A DNA stretch of 64,000 bases, taken from positions 143,958 to 207,957 of the forward strand of contig NZ_QNRI01000004.1 in assembly GCF_003315295.1 (NCBI RefSeq). Direction: 5' to 3'. The DNA comes from Paraliobacillus ryukyuensis (lineage in GTDB: Bacteria; Bacillota; Bacilli; Bacillales; Amphibacillaceae). The translations under genes and the position numbers were made by a program. Below are positions 9,874-18,734 of this stretch, one piece after another; the stretch's first letter is position 1, and every line of letters starts with the position of its first letter. The notes beneath the pieces were generated by a model. The model was not told where the DNA came from, did not search any database, and saw only the letters and a program-made list of their open reading frames with translations.

Positions 9874-11241
9874 ATGCATATCCTTATGGTTGGAGTCAAC
9901 TTTCGTACCGCTCCAATAGATATTAGGGAGAAATTGACTTTTCAACAGGATAAGCTAGTTGATGCTATGAAAGAATTAAATCAACAAAAAAGTGTTTTAG
10001 AAAATGTGATTATTTCCACATGTAATCGTACAGAGTTGTATGCTGTGGTGGATCAGTTGCATACAGGGCGTTATTATCTAAAACAGTTCTTAGCCAATTG
10101 GTTTGGTATAGATAAAGAAGCGTTCACTTCACATTTAGTGATTTATGAAAAAGATGGCGCGATTGATCATCTGTTTCGTGTTGTTTCAGGACTTGATTCA
10201 ATGGTTGTAGGGGAAACGCAAATTTTAGGTCAAGTCAAAAATGCTTTTGCTTTAGCGCAAAAAAACGGAACAACTGGTACAATGTTTAATCAGTTGTTCA
10301 AACAGGGTATCACCTTAGCTAAACGCGCACATAAAGAGACAGGAATTAACGAGAACGGTGTTTCAATTAGTTATGCAGCAGTAACATTAACCAAGAAACT
10401 ATTTTATGATTTAAGTTCCAAGCACATAGCAATCTTAGGTGCTGGAAAAATGGGTGAATTGGCTGCGAAAAATATGTATGGTTCGGGAGTCAAAGAGATT
10501 TCTGTATTAAACCGTACATTTGAAAAAGCAGAAAAATTAGCAAAAGAATTTAATGGACATGCATTACCTATCAATAAAATGGAAGAAATATTAGCTACTG
10601 TTGACATTTTTATTAGTTCGACAAATGCAACAGACGTTGTGCTTACAAAAGCAAATATAGAAGCAGTGATGAAGAATCGACAAGAACCATTAGTCATTGT
10701 TGATATTGCGCTTCCTCGTGATATCGCTCCAGAAGTAGCTGAAATTAACAATGTTTATTTATATGATATTGACGATTTACAAGGTGTTGTGGATGATCAT
10801 GCATCACTTCGAAAAAAAGCTTCTGAAGAAATTGAGTTGATGATTGAAGCGGAAATTGTTGATTTTAATGAATGGGTTGATATGTTGGGTGTTGTTCCCA
10901 TTATTTCTTCTTTACGTGAGCATGCACTAGCGATCCAAGCGGATACGATGAAAAGTATTGACCGCAAAATACCAGATTTATCAGAACGTGAAAGAAAAGT
11001 AATTAGTAAGCATACCAAAAGTATTATTAACCAACTGCTCAAACAACCTGTAGCAGAGGCAAAAGAGTTAGCTGTTGAACCAAATGCAGCAGAATCATTA
11101 AATCTCTTTACCAGAATATTTGGTATTGAAGATTTAGTAAATAAAAAAGTGCAAGAACAAGTGAAACAAAATAATGTAATAGCGCTGAAAGCAGTAGGTA
11201 AGCAACCGAAGAAACAATTAGAATCAGCTGCAATGCGTTAA
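9874..11241 (+). CDS. hemA: Glutamyl-tRNA reductase
   Basis: First committed enzyme of the C5 route to tetrapyrroles: NADPH-dependent reduction of glutamyl-tRNA(Glu) to glutamate-1-semialdehyde, the substrate of HemL. The 455-residue protein has the catalytic cysteine Cys50 within ISTCNRTE, the NADPH-binding glycine motif LGAGKMGE near residue 189, and the C-terminal helical dimerisation domain. The ribosome site is AGGGGGAG. It heads the hem cluster. Unlike B. subtilis, no hemX (membrane protein affecting HemA level) follows; a hairpin and 70 bases separate it from hemC. Confidence 0.97.
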   Translation: MHILMVGVNFRTAPIDIREKLTFQQDKLVDAMKELNQQKSVLENVIISTCNRTELYAVVDQLHTGRYYLKQFLANWFGIDKEAFTSHLVIYEKDGAIDHLFRVVSGLDSMVVGETQILGQVKNAFALAQKNGTTGTMFNQLFKQGITLAKRAHKETGINENGVSISYAAVTLTKKLFYDLSSKHIAILGAGKMGELAAKNMYGSGVKEISVLNRTFEKAEKLAKEFNGHALPINKMEEILATVDIFISSTNATDVVLTKANIEAVMKNRQEPLVIVDIALPRDIAPEVAEINNVYLYDIDDLQGVVDDHASLRKKASEEIELMIEAEIVDFNEWVDMLGVVPIISSLREHALAIQADTMKSIDRKIPDLSERERKVISKHTKSIINQLLKQPVAEAKELAVEPNAAESLNLFTRIFGIEDLVNKKVQEQVKQNNVIALKAVGKQPKKQLESAAMR

Positions 11242-11245
11242 GGCT

Positions 11246-11275
11246 TACCCCACCTATAAGTGTAAAGGTGGGGTA
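11246..11275 (+). terminator. Hairpin between hemA and hemC
   Basis: A perfect 10-bp inverted repeat (TACCCCACCT / AGGTGGGGTA) with a 10-base loop starts 5 bases after the hemA stop. Only a short TTATT follows, so it may partly terminate or protect the hemA message. It fills the place of hemX in other Bacilli. Confidence 0.6.
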
Positions 11276-11310
11276 TTATTCCAATTAAAGATGAAAAGGA
11301 TGAGACTTAC

Positions 11311-12240
11311 GTGCGAAAAATTGTAATTGGCTCAAGAAAAAGTCAACTAGCCTTGACACAAACGAAATGGGTAATCGCAAAACTGAAAGAAGTTGGTGCT
11401 CCATTTACGTTTGAAATTGAGAAAATAACAACAAAAGGTGATAAAATATTGGATGTCACGCTATCAAAAGTTGGTGGCAAAGGGTTGTTTGTGAAAGAAA
11501 TTGAACAAGCGATGTACGATGAAAGAATCGACATGGCAGTACATAGTATGAAAGACATGCCAGCAATAGTAGCAGAAGGATTAACGATTGGCGCAATTCC
11601 AGAACGAGAAGACCACCGCGATGCTTTTATCTCGAAAGATCATGTGCGGTTAATGGATTTACCTAAAGGCGCAATTGTAGGAACTAGTAGTTTGCGTAGA
11701 GGTTCTCAAATTCTTGCTGTAAGACCTGATTTGGAAATTAAATGGATCCGCGGAAATATAGACACAAGATTACGAAAGTTGCAAGAAGAGGATTATGATG
11801 CAATTATTCTAGCGGCAGCTGGTTTGCAGCGAATGGGCTGGAGTAAAGAAATTGTGACAGAGTATTTAGCTCCAACAGTGAGTGTTCCAGCCGTTGGTCA
11901 AGGTGCTTTAGCAATCGAGTGTAGAGAAACAGACGAAGAATTACTAACGTGGCTTGCAAAAATTCAAGATCAACACACAACGACTACGGTTACTGCTGAG
12001 CGGAAATTCTTACACTTACTTGAAGGTGGATGTCAGGTTCCAATTGCAGGCTATGCTACCATGGAAGGTAAAGACATTGTGTTATCTGCTTTAGTAGCTA
12101 CACCAGATGGAAAAACAGTATTACATGAAATTGTACGAGGTAATGAACCCAACCAAGTTGGTCAACTTGCTGCTGAAAAATTAAAAGCACAAGGTGCTCA
12201 AGAAATCATTGATCAAACAAAAGAGGAGCTAGATGATTAA
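11311..12240 (+). CDS. hemC: Porphobilinogen deaminase (hydroxymethylbilane synthase)
   Basis: Polymerises four porphobilinogen units into hydroxymethylbilane. The start is GTG at 11311 after AAAAGGATGA. The 309-residue product has the family N-terminus ([15 protein letters not shown]), the SMKDMP active-site segment, and the dipyrromethane-cofactor cysteine Cys241 in LLEGGCQVP. It overlaps hemD by one base (TAATG), showing translational coupling. Third enzyme of this branch; substrate comes from HemB. Confidence 0.97.
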   Translation: MRKIVIGSRKSQLALTQTKWVIAKLKEVGAPFTFEIEKITTKGDKILDVTLSKVGGKGLFVKEIEQAMYDERIDMAVHSMKDMPAIVAEGLTIGAIPEREDHRDAFISKDHVRLMDLPKGAIVGTSSLRRGSQILAVRPDLEIKWIRGNIDTRLRKLQEEDYDAIILAAAGLQRMGWSKEIVTEYLAPTVSVPAVGQGALAIECRETDEELLTWLAKIQDQHTTTTVTAERKFLHLLEGGCQVPIAGYATMEGKDIVLSALVATPDGKTVLHEIVRGNEPNQVGQLAAEKLKAQGAQEIIDQTKEELDD

Positions 12241-13037
12241 TGAAAAATCCAATGAAAGGTAAAAATATTCTGGTGACGCGTTCGACTGCACAAGCAAAAC
12301 CTATGATGGAGCGTTTACGTGTAATGGAAGCTAATCCGGTACATATTCCGTTAATCACCTTTCAAGCAATACGATCAGACGAAATAAAACAAGGTCTGGA
12401 AACTATAGAGCAATTTCAATGGCTTTTTTTCACAAGCGCGAATGGTGTTCGATTTTTCTTTGATAATTTGCAGCATTATGGCATCGTGCAACGTAAATTA
12501 GACACCATAAAATTTGCTGTAATTGGTGAGAAAACTGATCAGATGTTGCAATTATATGGATACCAAGCAAGTTTTTTTCCTAGTAGTTATCAAGCTAATA
12601 GCATGGGGAAACAATTTGTGCGATTTTTTGGAAATGATAAACGTGTATTGCTAGTGGTAGGTAGTAAATCGACTTTTGAAATTCAAGAAGTATTACAAGC
12701 AGAGCAAGTGCAAACGACAGCATTAGTTGTATATGAAACAGTATATGAAACAGCTTATCAACAGCGATTGAATGAACTCATACAACAAGATAATTTGGAT
12801 GTATATACATTTACTAGTCCTTCTACAGTTGTTTCGTTTGATAATCAAACCAAAGACTTGGAAACAGAGATGAAACAAATCAAAGCGACTCGTTTGTGTG
12901 TATGTATTGGTTCTACAACGAAGGAAGCTGCGCAGGAAAGCGGTTTTCAACGTGTACTTACCCCAAAACAATTTACCACAGAAAAAATGATTCAGACAAT
13001 TTTTCATCATTTTTTACAAGAAAGTGAAGGTGTGTAA
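12240..13037 (+). CDS. hemD: Uroporphyrinogen-III synthase
   Basis: Cyclises hydroxymethylbilane with inversion of ring D to give uroporphyrinogen III. HemD is poorly conserved in sequence; the 265-residue length, the opening [15 protein letters not shown], the [14 protein letters not shown] segment and the TFTSPSTV segment fit the two-domain family fold. The start overlaps the hemC stop, with GAGGAG 11 bases upstream. hemB follows two bases after its stop. Identification is secure mainly through the combination of motifs and operon position. Confidence 0.93.
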   Translation: MKNPMKGKNILVTRSTAQAKPMMERLRVMEANPVHIPLITFQAIRSDEIKQGLETIEQFQWLFFTSANGVRFFFDNLQHYGIVQRKLDTIKFAVIGEKTDQMLQLYGYQASFFPSSYQANSMGKQFVRFFGNDKRVLLVVGSKSTFEIQEVLQAEQVQTTALVVYETVYETAYQQRLNELIQQDNLDVYTFTSPSTVVSFDNQTKDLETEMKQIKATRLCVCIGSTTKEAAQESGFQRVLTPKQFTTEKMIQTIFHHFLQESEGV

Positions 13038-13039
13038 CC

Positions 13040-14023
13040 ATGCATGACTTAAATTTTAATAGACATCGACGTCTTCGCACTTCTAATGCGATGCGTGAGT
13101 TGGTTCGTGAAAATCATATAACTACCAGTGATTTAATTTATCCATTATTTGTAGTAGAAGGGGAACAAGTGCGTACAGAGGTATCCTCTATGCCAGGTGT
13201 TTTTCAGGTTTCGCTTGACTACTTGGATCAAGAGATTAGTGAATTAGAGCAATTAGGTATTCGTAGTGTACTATTGTTTGGCATACCAAAGGAAAAAGAT
13301 GAAGAGGGTACACAGGCATATTGTGAGACTGGGATTGTGCAACAATCACTAAAACAAATTAAAGCGAATTTTCCATCGATGGTCACAATCGCAGATACTT
13401 GTTTATGTGAATATACATCTCATGGACATTGTGGTCTTATTCATGCGGATGGCCACGTCGATAATGATAAATCTTTGCCACTACATGTACAGACTGCAAT
13501 CTCACAAGCAAAAGCTGGCGCAGACATCATTGCCCCTTCTAGTATGATGGATGGCTTTGTTGCTGCCATTCGTAAAGGATTAGATGAAGCAGGATTCCAA
13601 CAAACTCCAATTATGTCTTACGCAGTGAAGTATGCTTCTGCTTTTTATGGTCCATTTCGTGATGCTGCAGAAAGTGCCCCACAATTTGGAGATCGAAAAC
13701 AGTATCAAATGGATCCAGCCAATCGACGAGAAGCATTTCGTGAAGCAGCTTCAGATGTAGAACAGGGAGCAGACTTTTTAATCGTTAAACCTTCACTAGC
13801 ATACATGGATATCATTCGCGACGTGAAAGAACGACATGATCTTCCTATGGTTGCTTACAATGTGAGTGGTGAATACTCGATGGTCAAAGCAGCTGCACAA
13901 AACGGATGGATTGATGAAAAAGCGATTGTACTTGAGACATTAACAGCAATGAAGCGAGCGGGAGCTGATTTAATCATCACCTATCATGCAAAAGACGTAG
14001 CTAATTGGATACAACAATCATAA
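13040..14023 (+). CDS. hemB: Delta-aminolevulinic acid dehydratase (porphobilinogen synthase)
   Basis: Condenses two 5-aminolevulinate molecules to porphobilinogen. The 327-residue protein has the zinc-type cysteine cluster Cys121, Cys123 and Cys131 ([13 protein letters not shown]), so it should be a zinc enzyme rather than the magnesium type. The Schiff-base lysines are Lys197 (AVKYASAF) and Lys250 (IVKPSLAY). It starts two bases after hemD with AAGGTGTG as ribosome site. The next gene, hemL, supplies its substrate. Confidence 0.98.
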   Translation: MHDLNFNRHRRLRTSNAMRELVRENHITTSDLIYPLFVVEGEQVRTEVSSMPGVFQVSLDYLDQEISELEQLGIRSVLLFGIPKEKDEEGTQAYCETGIVQQSLKQIKANFPSMVTIADTCLCEYTSHGHCGLIHADGHVDNDKSLPLHVQTAISQAKAGADIIAPSSMMDGFVAAIRKGLDEAGFQQTPIMSYAVKYASAFYGPFRDAAESAPQFGDRKQYQMDPANRREAFREAASDVEQGADFLIVKPSLAYMDIIRDVKERHDLPMVAYNVSGEYSMVKAAAQNGWIDEKAIVLETLTAMKRAGADLIITYHAKDVANWIQQS

Positions 14024-14038
14024 GGAGTGAATGTACTA

Positions 14039-15322
14039 ATGAGATCATTTAATCATTCGATTGATGCGTACAAAGAAGCGGTAGATCTAATGCCTGGTGG
14101 GGTTAATTCACCTGTACGTGCGTTTAAATCAGTCGGTATGAACCCCATCTTTATGGAACGTGGAGAAGGATCGAAAATCTATGATATTGATGGAAACACG
14201 TATATTGATTATGTGCTTAGCTGGGGACCGCTAATTTTAGGGCATGCGCATCCAAACGTAGTGAATCGATTAAAAAAAGTAGTCTCAAATGGGACAAGCT
14301 TTGGTGCACCTACCAAGTTAGAAAATCAATTAGCTAAACTTGTCATCGAACGTGTTCCATCAATAGAAATGGTTCGAATGGTTAATTCGGGAACAGAAGC
14401 TACCATGAGTACCTTGAGATTAGCCCGGGGTTATACTGGACGAAATAAAATACTTAAATTTGAAGGTAATTATCATGGGCACGGAGATTCTTTGTTAATT
14501 AAAGCTGGTTCAGGCGTTGCTACGCTTGGTTTACCAGATAGTCCAGGTGTGCCAGCCTCAATTGCAGAGCACACCATTACCGTACCATACAACGACTTGG
14601 AAAGTGTGCGTTATGCTTTTGAACAGTTTGGCGATGACATTGCGGCGATAATCGTTGAGCCGGTATCTGGTAATATGGGTGTTGTACCACCAAAAGAAGA
14701 ATTTTTACCAGGATTACGCCAAGTTACCGAAGAGTATGGTGCTTTACTAATTTTTGATGAGGTGATGACTGGCTTCCGTGTTGGTTATCATTGCGCACAA
14801 GGACATTTTAATGTAACGCCAGACTTAACATGTCTTGGTAAAGTGATCGGTGGGGGTCTACCAGTTGGTGCATATGGTGGAAAGCGAGAAATCATGGAAA
14901 AAATGGCGCCAACAGGTGACATTTATCAAGCCGGTACGCTCTCTGGAAATCCATTAGCAATGACTGCTGGCTTAGAAACACTTAAAGCAATGGATAAAAC
15001 AGCGTATCAAGCAATCAATGAAAAAGTTGATAAATTGATTGCTGGATTCACAAAAGCTGCTGCGGAGAATGACATTCCTTTACAAGTAAATCGAGCTGGC
15101 TCGATGGTTGGCTTTTTCTTTAATGATCAAGCGGTTGTCAATTATGACACCGCTAATAGCTCAAATGTAGAGCGCTTCGCCACTTATTATCGTGCAATGA
15201 TTGAGCAAGGTGTATTCCTGCCACCATCTCAATTTGAAGGTTTATTTTTATCTACTTCCCATACAGATGAAGATATTGAAAATACGATTAAAGCAGCAAA
15301 TATAGCATTTCAACAACTTTAA
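14039..15322 (+). CDS. hemL: Glutamate-1-semialdehyde 2,1-aminomutase
   Basis: PLP-dependent enzyme converting glutamate-1-semialdehyde to 5-aminolevulinate. The start at 14039 ([14 protein letters not shown]) matches known N-termini and has AAGGAG 11 bases upstream; the in-frame GTG at 14027 overlaps that site and is unlikely. The 427-residue product has the motif [16 protein letters not shown] near the N-terminus and the PLP lysine Lys268 in LGKVIGGG. It ends the hem cluster, followed by a strong terminator. B. subtilis shares this order apart from hemX. Confidence 0.97.
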   Translation: MRSFNHSIDAYKEAVDLMPGGVNSPVRAFKSVGMNPIFMERGEGSKIYDIDGNTYIDYVLSWGPLILGHAHPNVVNRLKKVVSNGTSFGAPTKLENQLAKLVIERVPSIEMVRMVNSGTEATMSTLRLARGYTGRNKILKFEGNYHGHGDSLLIKAGSGVATLGLPDSPGVPASIAEHTITVPYNDLESVRYAFEQFGDDIAAIIVEPVSGNMGVVPPKEEFLPGLRQVTEEYGALLIFDEVMTGFRVGYHCAQGHFNVTPDLTCLGKVIGGGLPVGAYGGKREIMEKMAPTGDIYQAGTLSGNPLAMTAGLETLKAMDKTAYQAINEKVDKLIAGFTKAAAENDIPLQVNRAGSMVGFFFNDQAVVNYDTANSSNVERFATYYRAMIEQGVFLPPSQFEGLFLSTSHTDEDIENTIKAANIAFQQL

Positions 15323-15363
15323 TAGTGAAGCAGCTGGGCCAAAAGTGAATGAAGATCCCTGAT

Positions 15364-15404
15364 AAACGAACGATGGATAACCTATTTTATCCATCGTTCG
15401 TTTT
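15364..15404 (+). terminator. Strong terminator of the hem cluster
   Basis: A perfect 17-bp inverted repeat (15364-15380 with 15387-15403), loop CCTATT, ends in TTTT. It lies 41 bases after hemL. Confidence 0.88.
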
Positions 15405-15425
15405 AATTAGAAAATATAACTAAGT

Positions 15426-15625
15426 AACTGGAAATATACGAGACTCTAGCGGGAACAGCGTATGTTTTCGATGGGACGAGTAATCGCAGTCCCACGAGCC
15501 GAAGAGCCACTTTGTAAAGCGGCTAGAAGTTAGACGAAAACCGTCACGTCCTGTGACAACGTCTAACTGACCCACGTCCTGTGTGCCCGAGGACGTGCCC
15601 GCAGAACGCGAGTGTATTTCCAGTT
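15426..15625. repeat. 200-bp structured repeat with terminal inverted repeats
   Basis: The ends AACTGGAAATATAC and GTGTATTTCCAGTT are inverted copies with one mismatch. Next to them are AGCGGGAACAGCG and GTGCCCGCAGAACGCGAG, and inside are nested hairpins (GTTAGACG/CGTCTAAC enclosing GTCAC/GTGAC, 15529-15567). It is clearly more GC-rich than its surroundings and has no open frame of note. Elements with 'GCGGGAACAGC...GCCCGC...AACGCGAG' are, to my knowledge, abundant in Oceanobacillus/Virgibacillus-type genomes and probably spread as small non-autonomous elements. No clear target duplication is seen. It sits between the hemL terminator and spoVID; bases 15626-15729 hold nothing further that I can name. 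Confidence 0.7.
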
Positions 15626-15729
15626 GCGATGGTTAAGTTCTCATCAATCATTCGTATACTGTAGTTACAAATTAGTTTTGTATCACTTCTTCTTTGCTTA
15701 TTATAAACGTAAATATCAATGGTAGCTGA

Positions 15730-15757
15730 GCATATTTCTTATCCAAAAGCATATATC
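15730..15757 (+). promoter_or_regulatory. Candidate sigma-E promoter for spoVID
   Basis: GCATATT at 15730-15736 fits the sigma-E -35 (kmATATT) fully; after 13 bases CATATATC resembles the -10 CATACAnT. spoVID is a sigma-E gene in B. subtilis. It lies about 55 bases before the start. Confidence 0.5.
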
Positions 15758-15812
15758 TGTAAAAGAGAAGCATGTTTGTCTTTGATAAGTTGATTTGGAG
15801 AGGAGGAAGCAC

Positions 15813-16973
15813 ATGCCAAATAATAGTCAGGATGCATTCACCTTTGAATTAGATGAGTCATTGCGCTTAAAAGATGGGCAACAAGTAGCAGAAATGATTA
15901 ATATATCATTAGAACCTGAAATATCTATTCAAGCGTTTGACGATCATGTTTCCATTCGAGGTGTAATAGAGCTTAGTGGCGAATATTATGTTGGTGAAGA
16001 CAGTCAAGAATTGGGGGATGAAACCGCAGTAACTGATATACGTGAGTTTCCTAACAAAAGATACATGGATCAAGTAGAAATGCGTGAAGACGGAGTGAAT
16101 CATTTCGCACATCAATTCCCTGTAGAGATTTCTATTCCATTATATCGAGTGAGTGATCTAAAGGATGTCACCGTAGGTATTGAAGCGTTTGACTATGAAC
16201 TGCCAGAAGCGAGTAAATTACGTGTAAAAGCAACGATTGAAATAAACGGCATAGTAGAAGAACAATCGGAACGAAAAGACACGATAGAAGGAGATATGGA
16301 AGCTGATGTTGCTGACGAGGTTGGAGAAGAAACACTAGAGACTAATAATATGGAAGAAAAAACAGCAGAAGAAGATACCTTTCGTTTTGAGGTAGAGGAA
16401 CCACCAGAACCACCTGAAGACCAAGTGGATAGGCAAGAATATCAAGAAGAGGAAAACTTATCAGAGAGTAGTCAAAAAGACCAGCCTTCCGACAATGCAC
16501 TGTCAGAGGGGGAAGTAGAGGATAAAAATCGTTGGATACATGCAAAGACGGAATCATTTGCTTCATTTTTTGGTAAACAATCGGCCTCAAATGAAGTAGT
16601 TATTGAATCCCCAGAATCTGTAGAATCGATAGAGTCGATTGAATCAATTGATCCAATCGAGGATGTGGAATCACCTGAACCTATTGAATCCATTGAAGTT
16701 AATGAAGAGCCTATGGAACAACAATCAGAAGATAATGAACGACAAGACGACATCACAAGTTTTACTAGCTTATTTGATACGGAAGAAGAAGAATCTTATA
16801 CGAAATTGCGTATTTACATTGTGCAAGAATCAGATACCATTCAAACGATTGCTGAACGGTATCAAGTGTCAGCCAGTCTTTTATCACAAACAAATAGGTT
16901 AGAGAACCAAGACTTAACCGCAGGGCAAATGGTATACATTCCAAACAAAAGAAAAAAAGAAACATTTCGATAG
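15813..16973 (+). CDS. spoVID: SpoVID, spore coat morphogenetic protein
   Basis: Needed for the coat to encase the forespore; in B. subtilis it binds SpoIVA, SafA and CotE. The start at 15813 (MPNNSQDAF) has GAGAGGAGGAAG upstream; the in-frame TTG at 15795 overlaps this site. The 386-residue product has the conserved N-terminal SpoVID domain (about 10-150), a long acidic, disordered middle with a Glu-Ser-Ile repeat tract (about 270-300), and a C-terminal LysM domain (IVQESDTIQTIAERY to VYIPNKRK), the segment that contacts peptidoglycan or lipid II. Shorter than the B. subtilis protein (about 575 residues), chiefly in the acidic middle. It precedes ysxE, as in B. subtilis. Confidence 0.92.
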   Translation: MPNNSQDAFTFELDESLRLKDGQQVAEMINISLEPEISIQAFDDHVSIRGVIELSGEYYVGEDSQELGDETAVTDIREFPNKRYMDQVEMREDGVNHFAHQFPVEISIPLYRVSDLKDVTVGIEAFDYELPEASKLRVKATIEINGIVEEQSERKDTIEGDMEADVADEVGEETLETNNMEEKTAEEDTFRFEVEEPPEPPEDQVDRQEYQEEENLSESSQKDQPSDNALSEGEVEDKNRWIHAKTESFASFFGKQSASNEVVIESPESVESIESIESIDPIEDVESPEPIESIEVNEEPMEQQSEDNERQDDITSFTSLFDTEEEESYTKLRIYIVQESDTIQTIAERYQVSASLLSQTNRLENQDLTAGQMVYIPNKRKKETFR

Positions 16974-17036
16974 GGAAATTTCGGGGTAGCTACACAGATC
17001 ATGTGTTGTTACCTTTTTTGATTGGAGATGGATCAT

Positions 17037-18053
17037 ATGAATCCACTTGTTCATGTATTAAGGCAATATGGTATCAACGTGTTTAGTCAAGAACAAATGA
17101 CACCACGTGTATGGAAGATAATGACTCAGAAAAGGATATTTGCTTTGAAGAAATCCACCCTTACTGATCAAACCATTGGTCAGTGGTATACCCTTTACCG
17201 GTTAAGGGAGAGCAAACAATTGTTTTTTATAGTGCCTGTCTATCAGAATATAACAGGTAGTATTTATACAAAAGTGGACAATTCAATTTATTACTTAATG
17301 CCTTGGATTCCTGAAGAAAAAGAACATCCAGGTCAAGGTACGACGAAAGACTTCTTTGCTAGTCTTGGCAGATTACACGGTGTCACGAAACAATCTTATT
17401 ACGTAAACTATACTGCTACAGAAGAACAAATCAAGTGGAATAAACTAGAAATGGAGAAAAAATACGAGCGCTTATTAATGTATATAGATAGGTTAGAGGA
17501 GAAACGTTACATGTCGCCATTTGGTTTAGAAGTTTGCACGCAATTTCATCAAGTAGAACAGATTTTTCAAGCATTAGCTCGTTCTTATGATAACTACCTA
17601 ACCGACGTGAAATCAGAAGAATTTGAATTTCAATCCATTTGTCATGGCTATCCGACTGCCTCTCATTATTTAGCTACCACTGATGCGGGTTGTTTAATCA
17701 ATTGGGATTATGCCCATATGGGTGATCCTATGATGGAGCTTGCAACAGCTATTTACTATCAAACATATCGGCATGATACAAATATTTTACACATCACTGA
17801 AGCGATACCGTACTATGAGAAACAGTCCCCTCTAACCCTTAGCCAACGAGATTTGTTAGCTATTTATTTGTTACAACCAGATGCTTACCTAGCAGTTATT
17901 CAACAGTATTTGGAAGAACAAAGCCGTCAATTAACATTAACACCACTGTTACTACAAAATTATCGTCGAATAATAGCAGGATTATCGATTCAAGGCCACT
18001 TACAGCAAAAGCGTGACCAATTACTTGAAACAGATGAAGAACAAGCAGATTAA
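17037..18053 (+). CDS. ysxE: YsxE, spore coat-associated kinase-fold protein
   Basis: Member of the CotS/YsxE group with an aminoglycoside-phosphotransferase-like fold. The start at 17037 (MNPLVHVLRQYGINV) has TTGGAG 9 bases upstream. The 338-residue product shows ICHGYPTASHY, equivalent to the family HGDxxxxN catalytic loop but without the usual Asp, and LINWDYAHMGDPMMELAT, matching the [IV]DWxxxxxGDPxxDLA signature. The altered catalytic loop suggests it may bind rather than phosphorylate. It follows spoVID by about 60 bases, probably cotranscribed under sigma-E. Confidence 0.88.
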   Translation: MNPLVHVLRQYGINVFSQEQMTPRVWKIMTQKRIFALKKSTLTDQTIGQWYTLYRLRESKQLFFIVPVYQNITGSIYTKVDNSIYYLMPWIPEEKEHPGQGTTKDFFASLGRLHGVTKQSYYVNYTATEEQIKWNKLEMEKKYERLLMYIDRLEEKRYMSPFGLEVCTQFHQVEQIFQALARSYDNYLTDVKSEEFEFQSICHGYPTASHYLATTDAGCLINWDYAHMGDPMMELATAIYYQTYRHDTNILHITEAIPYYEKQSPLTLSQRDLLAIYLLQPDAYLAVIQQYLEEQSRQLTLTPLLLQNYRRIIAGLSIQGHLQQKRDQLLETDEEQAD

Positions 18054-18238
18054 ATCCACTCTAAATAAAATGCTACATAAATACCAGTAAAAATACCAAG
18101 TAAAAACACATCTAATGTAGTAGGAAAGAATAATGTACGCAAGCATTGCACAATAAGAATTGGTAACATACATCGCTCAATAATAATTAACCAGTTTCGG
18201 CACCAAGGTGGTAACCGATAGCGATAATAACGACTCAT
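18050..18238 (-). CDS. Small conserved-looking membrane protein
   Basis: 62 residues beginning MSRYYRYRLPPWCRNW, with one or two hydrophobic segments (LIIIERCMLPILIVQ and VFLLGIFTGIYVAFYLEWI). The ATG at 18238 has GAGGTG upstream at a proper distance. Its 3' end overlaps the ysxE stop codon by four bases in convergent orientation. Basic and proline-rich before the membrane part. I recall similar small proteins beside ysxE in related genera, but no function is known. Confidence 0.6.
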   Translation of the reverse strand: MSRYYRYRLPPWCRNWLIIIERCMLPILIVQCLRTLFFPTTLDVFLLGIFTGIYVAFYLEWI

Positions 18239-18386
18239 GATAAACACCTCAGCTTCCTTCTTTTGGTGTATTGTATGTAGTTAAAATATATATGTGCCTG
18301 TTAAGAAATTTACTAAGTGTAAGGCGTAGCGTTTACAGGATTAGTTGAATAATCTCGTCCAATATAGGAAAGTTTTCTCGTATATA

Positions 18387-18414
18387 TTGACTTTTCAGTT
18401 GATGATTGTATAAA
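18387..18414 (+). promoter_or_regulatory. Promoter of the valS leader
   Basis: TTGACT at 18387-18392, a 16-bp spacer and TATAAA at 18409-18414, just ahead of the T-box RNA. The 110 bases before it (18250-18386) show nothing I can name. Confidence 0.7.
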
Positions 18415-18420
18415 ATAACG

Positions 18421-18690
18421 AATATACAAACTTAATAGTACGAAATGCAATGAAGAGGAAGAGTACAGTTTAGTCGCCAACAGAGAAGAAGACCATTTTG
18501 CTGAAAGGTCTTCTAGGAATGTCTATCTTGGAATGTCGCCTCTGATGCAGTTTTTCTGAACAGTAGTAAGAAAAGCCGGTGAAGAATCGTTACGTCATAA
18601 ATAAGTGTGCATAATTGTTATGCAAATAAAGGTGGTACCACGGAAATCAAACCCTTTTCGTCCTTTTTTACAAGGATGGAAAGGGTTTTT
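18421..18690 (+). promoter_or_regulatory. T-box riboswitch, valine-specific (valS leader)
   Basis: tRNA-sensing leader that lets transcription continue when uncharged tRNA(Val) binds. The conserved T-box AAGGTGGTACCACGG is at 18629-18643. Stem I has AGAGG (5') pairing CCTCT (3'), with an AGTA motif on the 5' side. On the 3' side, between GGAAT and GCCTCT, the triplet GTC at 18535-18537 fits the specifier codon for valine. A distal hairpin AGAAGACC/GGTCTTCT is also seen. The terminator that competes with the antiterminator is at 18649-18690. Confidence 0.93.
18649..18690 (+). terminator. T-box-controlled terminator
   Basis: A stem AACCCTTTTCGTCC / GGATGGAAAGGGTT with a short loop and a final TTTTT forms the regulated terminator of the valS leader. 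Its start follows the T-box sequence directly, so the antiterminator can exclude it. Confidence 0.9.
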
Positions 18691-18734
18691 ATTTTATTTA
18701 AATTGACAGATGTAAGCAAATTAGGAGGATGGTT

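Noticed and set aside
16600..16700. Repeated ATTGAATC-type units resembling a CRISPR or tandem repeat
   Set aside because: Units are codon repeats in frame with SpoVID, without uniform spacers; no cas genes nearby.
16472..16756. Long minus-strand open frame with Ser-Ile-Asp repeats opposite spoVID
   Set aside because: It is the mirror of the Glu-Ser-Ile repeat codons of SpoVID and has no credible ribosome site; a shadow of the coding repeat.
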